In this document: positions 1-4,918 of the stretch, in pieces
Layout of the letters: each line of letters begins with the position of its first letter
How positions within the stretch are numbered: position 1 is the first letter of the stretch
Origin: Dehalococcoidia bacterium
Lineage (GTDB): Bacteria; Chloroflexota; Dehalococcoidia; GIF9; AB-539-J10
Direction: 5' to 3'
Assembly: GCA_003562555.1 (NCBI GenBank)
Contig: PWUO01000067.1
Location: 1 to 5,889 of the forward strand
Length of the DNA stretch: 5,889 nt
Made by a program: the position numbers and the translations under genes
The notes under the pieces: model-generated
The model's input: only the letters and a program-made list of their open reading frames with translations
What the model was told of the DNA's origin: nothing
The model's database searches: none

Positions 1-69
1 CAGCACTCTGAACAGCCTGTCGGCCAGTGACAGAATCTCATCAACCAGTCGATCGTCAGATGGATTCAT
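1..69 (-). CDS. N-terminal fragment of an unidentified protein (possibly a MarR-like regulator)
   Basis: This is a minus-strand reading frame that begins inside the window and runs off its left edge, so only 23 residues are visible: MNPSDDRLVDEILSLADRLF followed by RVL. The visible part looks like an amphipathic helix. Such a first helix is common in MarR-family repressors, but 23 residues cannot prove a family. The ATG is at 69-67. A GGGGAGG sequence (minus strand, 87-81) lies 11 bases upstream of it. An in-frame TTG at 75-73 lies only 5 bases from the same sequence and is an alternative start. The gene has the same orientation as the DegV gene but is 333 bases downstream of it, and the AT-rich DNA just upstream suggests its own promoter. 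That this is a gene start is fairly likely; the family is a guess. Confidence 0.5.
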   Translation of the reverse strand, partial: MNPSDDRLVDEILSLADRLFRVL

Positions 70-121
70 AGTCAACAATGCCTCCCCACGGCACGTCATT
101 GAATCTGCAGGTCACGAAACT

Positions 122-139
122 ATTCTATTGCACAATTGT
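122..139 (-). promoter_or_regulatory. Candidate -10 box and ACAATTGT palindrome upstream of the left-edge gene
   Basis: On the minus strand, TAGAAT (127-122) matches five of six bases of the -10 consensus. It lies about 50 bases upstream of the start codon of the gene at the left edge. Five bases further upstream is the perfect 8-bp palindrome ACAATTGT (132-139), which would fall between the -35 and -10 elements, a usual place for a repressor site. No good -35 box sits 17 bases from this -10. The surrounding stretch (about 118-180) is clearly AT-richer than the rest of the window. Confidence 0.3.
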
Positions 140-157
140 TAATACAAGGTTAAGAAT

Positions 158-177
158 ATTTGATCCGTCGGTCAAAT
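158..177. repeat. Inverted repeat ATTTGA-N8-TCAAAT, candidate operator
   Basis: Six-base arms ATTTGA (158-163) and TCAAAT (172-177) are perfect inverted repeats, with one further matching pair inside (C165 with G170). The 20-base span fits two major-groove contacts by a dimeric winged-helix or HTH regulator. It lies about 90 bases upstream of the left-edge minus-strand gene. The arm at 172-177 overlaps a TTGACC hexamer on the minus strand that could act as a -35 box. Autoregulation by that gene's product is an inference. Confidence 0.3.
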
Positions 178-402
178 TGCGGCAATCATCTGGCCCGATC
201 GGTACGGATCGGCGCCAAGAACTCAGATTGCAGCCAGATCACGGTCAGCAAAGCACGGTGTGGACAAATGTGCTTGCCGGCCAATGACATCATCCCGATG
301 TACCCGACTTGGCACTCAAAGCTGAATGCAGCGATAGTCAGACGCGACGGGAAGCTGAGTTCAGGGTGGTCGACGGGTGAAAGGCGTGCTGAAGGTGGCG
401 CG
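178..402. other. Intergenic stretch without a supported gene
   Basis: This stretch lies between the DegV stop and the AT-rich upstream region of the left-edge gene. Open frames on both strands give low-complexity translations without recognisable motifs, and none has a ribosome binding site. GATCGG occurs twice with a 10-base period (197-202 and 207-212), about one helical turn, which is the only notable local pattern. No terminator hairpin with a T tract is visible downstream of the DegV gene. Confidence 0.4.
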
Positions 403-1269
403 TCAGACACCTGACGAGTTCGCGGAACGATTCGGTGCCGTAATCAACGCCACTCCAAGAGCCCCCGGCCCAAAATAGGTGCCGATGGTAGCTCCGCAGC
501 GGCAACGCAGAATCCCGCTGGAGGGGTAGAACTGGGAGAGCCTGAATGCCAGCAACTCCATCTCCTCGGGTGTGGTCGTATGTCCAACCGCAAGGTGAGA
601 AATCGACCCGTAACTGCCGACCATCTCGCAGAGGCGGTCAAGAGCCTGTTCGCGTCCCCTGATACGCTCAACCGGAAAGGCAATGCCGTCCCGCAGGGAC
701 AGAATCGGCTTGATATTGAGCATGGATCCGAGGAAAGTTGACGCCTTGCCGATACGCCCACCTCTGTGAAGATAGTCGAGGGTATCAAGCACGCCGAAGA
801 AATGAGTTCGAGGGATGGACTCATGTATCTCAGCAACTATTTCGTCAACGGTTGCCCCATCACGTGCCATGGTTGCGGCCACCACAACCAGCAGTCCCAG
901 TGCGAAGGAAGCGGAGCGGGAGTCGATTACCTCGATTCGGCGCGGGACATCGACTCCGTCGCGTGCAACCAGTGCTGAAGCGTAGGTTGCGCTGAGGCTG
1001 GCGGAGATGTGTATGGAGACGATGTCGTCAGCGATCTCGGCGAGTTGCTCGTAGGCCTCGATGAACATTCCTGATGATGGAGCCGACGTCTTGGGTAGGA
1101 CGCTCCCGGTCTTCAGTATCTCGTAGAAGCTGTCGTTGTTGAGGGTGACACCGTCCTGGAACGTGTCCTCGCCGATATGAATGAGAAGCGGGACCACGGT
1201 GATTCCCAGTTCGCGCACAACGTCCTGGGACAGGTCGCAAGTGCTGTCAGTGACGACTCTTACGGTCAT
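403..1269 (-). CDS. DegV family fatty-acid-binding protein (FakB-like)
   Basis: Cytoplasmic protein of the DegV fold. Characterised members (FakB) bind one fatty acid and present it to the kinase FakA for acyl-phosphate formation. From the ATG at 1269 it is 288 residues, the usual family length. Visible family marks are TDSTCDL near residue 7, a TSAPSSG segment near residue 61, SIHISASLSATYASA near residue 85, EVIDSRSASFALG near residue 112, the hallmark LDTLDYLHRGGRIGKA then NIKPIL near residues 158-185, and GTYFGPGALGVA near the C-terminus. Many DegV proteins have His where this one has Tyr in that last motif. The ATG at 1290 and a TTG at 1311 are in-frame alternatives. 1269 is chosen because the family normally starts a few residues before V-x-D-S-T; no clear ribosome binding site decides it. 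The gene is divergent from the PAS-HD-GYP gene, and no FakA gene is in the window. The family assignment is secure; the fatty-acid role is by family. Confidence 0.93.
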   Translation of the reverse strand: MTVRVVTDSTCDLSQDVVRELGITVVPLLIHIGEDTFQDGVTLNNDSFYEILKTGSVLPKTSAPSSGMFIEAYEQLAEIADDIVSIHISASLSATYASALVARDGVDVPRRIEVIDSRSASFALGLLVVVAATMARDGATVDEIVAEIHESIPRTHFFGVLDTLDYLHRGGRIGKASTFLGSMLNIKPILSLRDGIAFPVERIRGREQALDRLCEMVGSYGSISHLAVGHTTTPEEMELLAFRLSQFYPSSGILRCRCGATIGTYFGPGALGVALITAPNRSANSSGV

Positions 1270-1312
1270 AGCGGTGGTGCGGGAGGTCATCCGCCGAAAC
1301 AGTCGGTACAAC

Positions 1313-1339
1313 CGTATATCAGACGGACAGGTCGGTCAA
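1313..1339 (-). promoter_or_regulatory. Candidate promoter for the DegV gene
   Basis: On the minus strand, TTGACC (1339-1334) and TATACG (1318-1313) are separated by 15 bases. The -10 is preceded by TG at the extended -10 position (TGATATACG), which can compensate for the short spacer. Transcription would start near 1306, giving a leader of about 37 bases to the ATG at 1269, or about 16 to the ATG at 1290. Confidence 0.4.
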
Positions 1340-1453
1340 GCATGACTCCAGGTGCCGAAGCCGTGAGAGGTCCTGCCTCATGTGACGTGCTCACGCCGTG
1401 CACCGGATCGCAGGAATTGTAGACCGCAAATGGTACGGGCGACTTTGGTCACG

Positions 1454-1482
1454 TTGACATCCACTCCGCTGCTTGTTAGCGT
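1454..1482 (+). promoter_or_regulatory. Candidate promoter for the PAS-HD-GYP gene
   Basis: A perfect -35 box TTGACA (1454-1459) is followed after 17 bases by TAGCGT (1477-1482). The latter carries TG one base upstream (TGTTAGCGT), an extended -10 arrangement. Transcription would start near 1489, leaving a leader of about 70 bases before the ATG at 1561. Confidence 0.5.
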
Positions 1483-1485
1483 GCA

Positions 1486-1513
1486 TGCTGTCATGTCAAT
1501 CGTAGTGACAGCA
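1486..1513 (+). repeat. 8-bp inverted repeat at the predicted transcript start of the HD-GYP gene
   Basis: TGCTGTCA (1486-1493) and TGACAGCA (1506-1513) are perfect inverted repeats around a 12-base centre. TGTCA is also tandemly duplicated (1489-1493 and 1494-1498). The element straddles the predicted start site of the HD-GYP transcript. It could be an operator that blocks initiation or a small hairpin at the 5' end of the mRNA. No conserved riboswitch core was recognised. Confidence 0.4.
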
Positions 1514-1560
1514 GGTGTGCTGCCTCTTCCGCGTGAGGTCAGACACGGAGTTGTACGTCT

Positions 1561-2682
1561 ATGTCTACCATGAACAACCAGGTCCGCAGAACGGAACGGG
1601 GGGACCTTCCAACGTCCCCGCCTCAATCTCGCGATCGAGATCAGATCACCGCTGAAGCGCGGGCGAATCGATTGCGAACCCTCGTGGAGGCGGCGGGCGA
1701 CATGGTGTGGACAGTCGATTTGACCATGCGCCCAACGTACGTGAGCGCCTCCATCCACCGTCATCTCGGCTACACCCAGAAGGAAGCACTTCAGACGTCC
1801 ATGGAGAGAGTCTTCAGTCCCGAATCATACCGATTCGCCATGAGTGTCCTGTCCGGGGAACTGGCCAAAGACGGCGCCCCGAATGTGCCGCCGGATCGAA
1901 CGCCCACGTTCGAGATTGACCTGGTACATAAGGACGGCTATCTCGTACCGGTCGAAATCTGCTACACAGCACTGAGGGACCCGCGCGGCAACCCCGTTGA
2001 GATCATGGCCGTCGCACGCAATATCGCCGAAAGGAAGCGTATAGAACGCGAAAACAGTTGTCACACGGAGAAAATGATTGCGGCCCTTGAACAGACCGTT
2101 CAGTCACTGGCGATGCTGCTTGAGATGCGGGACTCCTACACCGCCGGCCACCAGCGCCGCGTGGCAGATCTTGCGTCTGCCATCGCACGTGAACTGGGCA
2201 TGCCCGATGGTGACGTCCGGGGCCTGCGACTTGCGGGTCTGATACACGATATTGGCAAGGTAAGGGTGCCTGCGGAGATACTGAGCTGCACCCGGAGATT
2301 GTGCGCGGCAGAGTTCGAGATCATCAAAATGCACCCCGCCATTGGGTATGAGGTGCTTCGGGAGATAGACTTCCCCTGGCCCATAGCCGAGACCGTATAT
2401 CAGCATCATGAGAGGCTGGACGGATCGGGATATCCGCGGGGCCTTCTTCTCACCGACATTATCCTCGAGGCCAGGATTCTTGCAGTGGCGGACGTAGTCG
2501 AGGCTATAGCGTCGGATAGACCGTACCGTCGTGCGCTTGGTGTCGGCAGTGCTCTCGAGGAAGTCACATCACATGCCGGTACCCTGTATGATCGCGACGT
2601 AGTCGACGCCTGTGTGGGTGTCTTTCAGGAAGGCTCCTACGTCTTCGAGGAGCAAGCGTCTCCATTTGAGCTCGATCCTTGA
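1561..2682 (+). CDS. PAS domain HD-GYP cyclic-di-GMP phosphodiesterase
   Basis: Predicted cytoplasmic sensor enzyme of 373 residues that hydrolyses cyclic-di-GMP; no signal peptide or membrane segment is seen. A short polar N-terminus is followed by one PAS domain with PAC motif (about residues 38-158: VEAAGDMVWTVD, HLGYTQKEAL, IDLVHKDGYLVPVEI, VARNIAERKR). A linker helix leads into the HD-GYP domain (about 170-360). Metal and catalytic residues appear intact: YTAGHQRRVADLA with H197, LIHDIGK with H229, D230 and K233, EFEIIKMHP with H258, QHHERLDGSGYP with H282, H283, D287 and the GYP tripeptide, and VAD with D311. The usual KPG(K/R)LT-like turn before EFEIIK is replaced by SCTRRLCAA (residues 242-250) with two cysteines. 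The ATG at 1561 follows ACGGAG with a 10-base gap, and an in-frame ATG at 1570 is possible. It is transcribed alone, divergent from DegV. The PAS ligand cannot be told from sequence. Confidence 0.95.
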   Translation: MSTMNNQVRRTERGDLPTSPPQSRDRDQITAEARANRLRTLVEAAGDMVWTVDLTMRPTYVSASIHRHLGYTQKEALQTSMERVFSPESYRFAMSVLSGELAKDGAPNVPPDRTPTFEIDLVHKDGYLVPVEICYTALRDPRGNPVEIMAVARNIAERKRIERENSCHTEKMIAALEQTVQSLAMLLEMRDSYTAGHQRRVADLASAIARELGMPDGDVRGLRLAGLIHDIGKVRVPAEILSCTRRLCAAEFEIIKMHPAIGYEVLREIDFPWPIAETVYQHHERLDGSGYPRGLLLTDIILEARILAVADVVEAIASDRPYRRALGVGSALEEVTSHAGTLYDRDVVDACVGVFQEGSYVFEEQASPFELDP

Positions 2683-2745
2683 GCTTACTCGCGGTTGGCC
2701 AGCCTTTCGCAACACGAGACTTCGGCACTGTGACTGTGATGCGTG

Positions 2746-3012
2746 ATGGTGACACACTACGTGCGACGCGAGTTCGTAGTGGAAACAATCGGGACGGATC
2801 AGCACCGTGTCTCATTCCTGGCGGCCTTGCATAGCCTTTACGCAATTGTGCACCGACAGGCCGAAGCACTGACCCGGAGACCAGAGCACCGGCGCTCCCG
2901 GGTCCCTGTGCATCACCCGTCGAATATGGATGCAGTGCCGTCGTCCGCGGGATGGGTTCGATGTGTGCCACGAGACCAAGCGTCGCGAAAGCACCTCTGC
3001 TGCAGAGTGTAA
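2746..3012 (+). CDS. Doubtful small ORF in the convergent gap
   Basis: An 88-residue frame from ATG 2746 (GTG 2743 also possible) to TAA 3012 starts MVTHYVRREFVVETIGTDQH. The first half could be a folded peptide. The second half is rich in Arg, His and Pro without motifs. No ribosome binding site precedes it, and no family was recognised. It contains the hairpin at 2871-2904. It may be a chance frame or the remains of a gene. Confidence 0.12.
   Translation: MVTHYVRREFVVETIGTDQHRVSFLAALHSLYAIVHRQAEALTRRPEHRRSRVPVHHPSNMDAVPSSAGWVRCVPRDQASRKHLCCRV
2871..2904. terminator. GC-rich hairpin between convergent genes, weak terminator candidate
   Basis: GACCCGGAG (2871-2879) pairs with CT and CCGGGTC (2895-2896 and 2898-2904), with one bulged C (2897). 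This gives nine pairs around a 15-base loop. It lies between the ends of the HD-GYP gene and the minus-strand regulator, where bidirectional termination would be expected. Neither side has a T tract, so intrinsic termination would be inefficient. Confidence 0.2.
2995..3007 (-). terminator. CTCTGCTGCAGAG hairpin after the minus-strand regulator gene
   Basis: A 5-bp stem with a 3-base loop lies 36 bases downstream of the stop codon of the minus-strand regulator. Read in that gene's direction it is followed after a few bases by a short TTT. It is small and lacks a real T tract. The rest of the 2683-3042 gap holds only this hairpin, the one at 2871-2904 and a doubtful ORF. Confidence 0.22.
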
Positions 3013-3042
3013 AGTGTCGCACGTGTCGGTCGCGGAAGTGGG

Positions 3043-3753
3043 CTACACGAGCTGAATGTCGTCGAGCATTCCCTGCTCGGCCACATAGGCAGCCAATTGC
3101 TGGCGGTTGCAGAGGTTCAGTTTCTCCAGTATCTGTCCCAGCTGGATCTTCACCGTGTGTTCAGATATGCACAGAGCGTCGCCGATCTCTTTGTTCGATG
3201 CACCTTGCGCAACCATTACGGCGACTTGCTGCTGGCGAGTCGTCAGACCATCAGTAGTCGACTGTGAGGAGCCCGATGTGGGAGCGCCCGCCATTCGCAC
3301 GGCCGCGTCGCTCGAAATCACGACCGCTCCTTGGAAGACCATTCTGACGCAGGTAGCAAATCTCTGCGGTTCTTCGTCGCACGAAAGACAGCCCTTCGCG
3401 CCTGCCCTCATCACTCCATGTATGAATGCCCCGTCCCGTTCAGGGCCAACGAGCACAATGACCGGACGGCCGCCTGCTGCAAGTTCGCGGAGGGCGCTCA
3501 TGTCGTCTCCGCAGAGGCATCCGTCGAGGAGGATGACATCCGGAGGCGCACCATCGTCAGTCGCAAGGTCCGGGTCGAGCGTGGTGGTCAGTCGGGGAGT
3601 GACGCAGCCTGCCTCCCTGAGGAGGTCCCCAATGCCCTCAGCTTCCAGCGCGTGTGGGGAGTAGATCTCCACCGAGCACCCGGGACAGGACCCGGCGACA
3701 CATGTCGGTTGTCCTGAAGCTTCGTCACTGCCATGCTGCTGTGCACTCACCAT
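3043..3753 (-). CDS. NarL/LuxR-type regulator with a cysteine-rich pseudo-receiver
   Basis: DNA-binding regulator of 236 residues. A receiver-like domain (about 27-150) is followed by a LuxR/NarL helix-turn-helix (about 168-228: LTTRQQQVAVMVAQGASNKE, ISEHTVK, ILEKLNL, NRQQLAAY). In the receiver, the acidic pair before H-x-L is Ser-Pro (SPHALEAEG). The phosphoacceptor-position Asp is kept (VILLDG, D77). The conserved lysine of the usual G-Y-L-L-K-D motif is a cysteine (GCLSCD, C125). Eleven cysteines are present, including CPGC (23-26), CLC (79-81) and CLSC (122-125). This is very unusual for the family. The ATG at 3753 is used. A GTG at 3750 lies 5 bases from AAGG and is as plausible, and a TTG at 3774 is a longer option. 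It is paralogous to, and divergent from, the gene at 4040-4678. Phosphorylation control is doubtful; a redox or metal input is an inference. Confidence 0.9.
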   Translation of the reverse strand: MVSAQQHGSDEASGQPTCVAGSCPGCSVEIYSPHALEAEGIGDLLREAGCVTPRLTTTLDPDLATDDGAPPDVILLDGCLCGDDMSALRELAAGGRPVIVLVGPERDGAFIHGVMRAGAKGCLSCDEEPQRFATCVRMVFQGAVVISSDAAVRMAGAPTSGSSQSTTDGLTTRQQQVAVMVAQGASNKEIGDALCISEHTVKIQLGQILEKLNLCNRQQLAAYVAEQGMLDDIQLV

Positions 3754-3860
3754 GACCTTATCCCGATGGTGCAATCCGAATACACGGTCGGAAAGCAGGG
3801 AGAATCACAGGCAGAAGACACAGGTCCGACTCGGAGACAGCCTTCTACATTGACTGGTGA

Positions 3861-3890
3861 ATCATCACATGCGCATACACGGATTGTCAA
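3861..3890 (-). promoter_or_regulatory. Candidate promoter for the minus-strand regulator gene
   Basis: On the minus strand, a perfect -35 TTGACA (3890-3885) is followed after 18 bases by GATGAT (3866-3861). The -10 has TG at the extended position (TGTGATGAT). Transcription would start near 3854, giving a leader of about 100 bases to the ATG at 3753. Two 13-base direct repeats abut the -35 box on its upstream side, the position of an activator site. Confidence 0.5.
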
Positions 3891-3916
3891 CATATTCTCA
3901 CCGCATATTCTCACCG
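3891..3916 (-). repeat. Two 13-base tandem repeats abutting the -35 box
   Basis: CGGTGAGAATATG (minus-strand reading) occurs twice without a gap, at 3916-3904 and 3903-3891, and directly touches the TTGACA of the minus-strand regulator promoter. Its first eight bases, CGGTGAGA, recur on the plus strand at 3971-3978 ahead of the other regulator. Direct repeats at this position suggest head-to-tail binding of an activator, possibly one of the two paralogous regulators. The repeat is seen directly; the binding role is inferred. Confidence 0.6.
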
Positions 3917-3970
3917 CAGGTGTCCATCGACTCCAGATGCACGGCCAAATCCGCCAATTTCGACGTCCTC

Positions 3971-3978
3971 CGGTGAGA
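3971..3978 (+). promoter_or_regulatory. Third CGGTGAGA motif, upstream of the plus-strand regulator
   Basis: CGGTGAGA is an exact copy of the first eight bases of the 13-base tandem repeat, here oriented toward the plus-strand regulator. It lies about 50-57 bases upstream of that gene's predicted start of transcription. The following bases (TGACAAGTATG) resemble the repeat's ATATG end only loosely. It is a candidate half-site for a factor controlling both divergent genes. Confidence 0.4.
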
Positions 3979-4016
3979 TGACAAGTATGTGTAGTGCATA
4001 ACCAGTCGTGCGCCGG

Positions 4017-4022
4017 TATAAT
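4017..4022 (+). promoter_or_regulatory. Perfect -10 box TATAAT for the plus-strand regulator
   Basis: TATAAT is a full consensus -10 element. No good -35 box is found 16-18 bases upstream (only GTGCAT-like sequence), which suggests an activator-dependent promoter. Transcription would start near 4029, giving a very short leader of about 11 bases with a weak AGGACAGG ribosome binding site before the ATG at 4040. Confidence 0.5.
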
Positions 4023-4039
4023 GTCGCAGGACAGGTTGC

Positions 4040-4678
4040 ATGACAGTCACAGGGAAGGCGGTAGTCCTGGCCCATCCTGAGGCTCTTCCTGCGGAGGGCC
4101 TCACCCGAATTCTATCCGGCGCGGGATACAGAGTTGTCGCGCGCGTAGCTGAGCGCGGCGCAGTTCTGGATGCGGTGCATGCCCACGATCCGGCGATTGT
4201 ACTCCTCCATAGCTCACTGCTTGACCCGGACCTGGCTCTTCTGAGGCAGCTTTCGGATACCCCTAGACTGAAGATCGCGGTGCTCATCTGCGACAGCCAA
4301 CCGGAGTCCGCTGCCATGAACGTCATCCTGTCCGGCGCGCGGGGCTGCTTATCCTGCGACGATACGCCGACACACTTCCTCTCCGCACTGCGGTTCTTGC
4401 GCGAGGGAGCAACGGTAGTGTCGCGTGGCTGCAACCGAGTGTTAACGAGCTCCCGCAGCCCTGAGACGCGCCGGGACGACAAAGACGATCTGAGTGTTCG
4501 TGAACGGCAGGTGGCGGTACTGGTGGGGCAGGGCGCCACGAACCGGGATATCGCGCACCAACTCGCCATATCCGAGCACACCGTGAAGATACACATCGGC
4601 AGCATTCTCAACAAGTTGAATCTTCGTAATCGCCATCAGGTGGCTGCACATATCACGCGGCAGAGCGTGACCGAATAG
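4040..4678 (+). CDS. NarL/LuxR-type regulator with a phospho-acceptor-less receiver
   Basis: DNA-binding regulator of 212 residues. A receiver-like domain (about 6-130) precedes a LuxR/NarL helix-turn-helix (about 149-207: LSVRERQVAVLVGQGATNRD, ISEHTVKIHIGSILNKLNL, NRHQVAAH). The receiver is degenerate at every key site. The acidic pair is His-Pro (HPEALPAEG), the phosphoacceptor position is His57 (IVLLHSS), and the conserved lysine is Cys106 within GCLSCD (C103 and C106 form a C-x-x-C). It should therefore not be controlled by Asp phosphorylation. It shares the GCLSCD motif and closely similar HTH sequence with the minus-strand paralog but lacks that protein's other cysteine pairs. The ATG at 4040 lies 17 bases after a perfect TATAAT. 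No histidine kinase gene is nearby. The transcription-factor call is secure; the signal sensed is unknown. Confidence 0.92.
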   Translation: MTVTGKAVVLAHPEALPAEGLTRILSGAGYRVVARVAERGAVLDAVHAHDPAIVLLHSSLLDPDLALLRQLSDTPRLKIAVLICDSQPESAAMNVILSGARGCLSCDDTPTHFLSALRFLREGATVVSRGCNRVLTSSRSPETRRDDKDDLSVRERQVAVLVGQGATNRDIAHQLAISEHTVKIHIGSILNKLNLRNRHQVAAHITRQSVTE

Positions 4679-4700
4679 GTCTCCCCTTCAGACTTCACCC

Positions 4701-4720
4701 ACTGATGCCGGCATCTCAGT
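4701..4720 (+). terminator. Hairpin downstream of the plus-strand regulator, candidate terminator
   Basis: ACTGATGCCGGCATCTCAGT starts 23 bases after the stop codon of the plus-strand regulator. It folds either through its outer arms ACTGA/TCAGT or through the palindrome GATGCCGGCATC. A loosely T-rich stretch (CCTTCGCAATTCATTT) follows, but there is no uninterrupted T run. Confidence 0.3.
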
Positions 4721-4918
4721 CCTTCGCAATTCATTTCCGTCCGTACTGCACCCACTGTTGGTACTAGCTCGATACGCGTCCGCGTTATACCCGTGCGGGT
4801 GATGTGCTCGCGGATGGAACTGCGCCACACTGTTAGGGTAGTCGACGACATGACGCGCGAGACCGTGAGGGAGTGGGGTGTGGATGCGAGGGTGTTGCGC
4901 TGATCTGTCGCATCGATT
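4721..4918. other. Intergenic stretch without a supported gene
   Basis: Open frames here are short and lack ribosome binding sites. The only one that reads smoothly is a 33-codon plus-strand frame from ATG 4802 to TGA 4903, which shows no motif. CACCCACTG occurs at 4696-4704, just before this stretch, and again at 4749-4757 (12 of 13 bases match if extended leftward). No convincing promoter was found for the structured element that follows. Confidence 0.35.

Noticed and set aside
186..410. 74-residue minus-strand frame whose GTG start overlaps the DegV stop codon, suggesting translational coupling.
   Set aside because: The translation shows no motif or family pattern, and the overlap alone is weak evidence.
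1382..1396. CRP-like TGTGA-N5-TCAC half palindrome in the DegV/HD-GYP spacer (TGTGACGTGCTCAC).
   Set aside because: Arms are only four bases on one side, with no second site and no evidence for a CRP-type regulator in the window.
2564..3022. 152-residue minus-strand frame across the convergent gap.
   Set aside because: It overlaps the certain end of the HD-GYP gene in antisense and is Arg/Pro-rich noise with no ribosome binding site.
3107..3664. Long open frame on the plus strand opposite the minus-strand regulator, and a matching one (3898-4614, minus) opposite the plus-strand regulator, both containing FTVCSDM.
   Set aside because: The similarity follows from both being antisense to the same conserved helix-turn-helix codons. 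The translations are Ser/Arg/Pro-rich without domain character, and the sense frames are clear regulator genes.
4802..4903. 33-codon plus-strand frame MCSRMELRHTVRVVDDMTRE and onward.
   Set aside because: It is short, without a ribosome binding site or recognisable family, so it is described only as part of the intergenic stretch.
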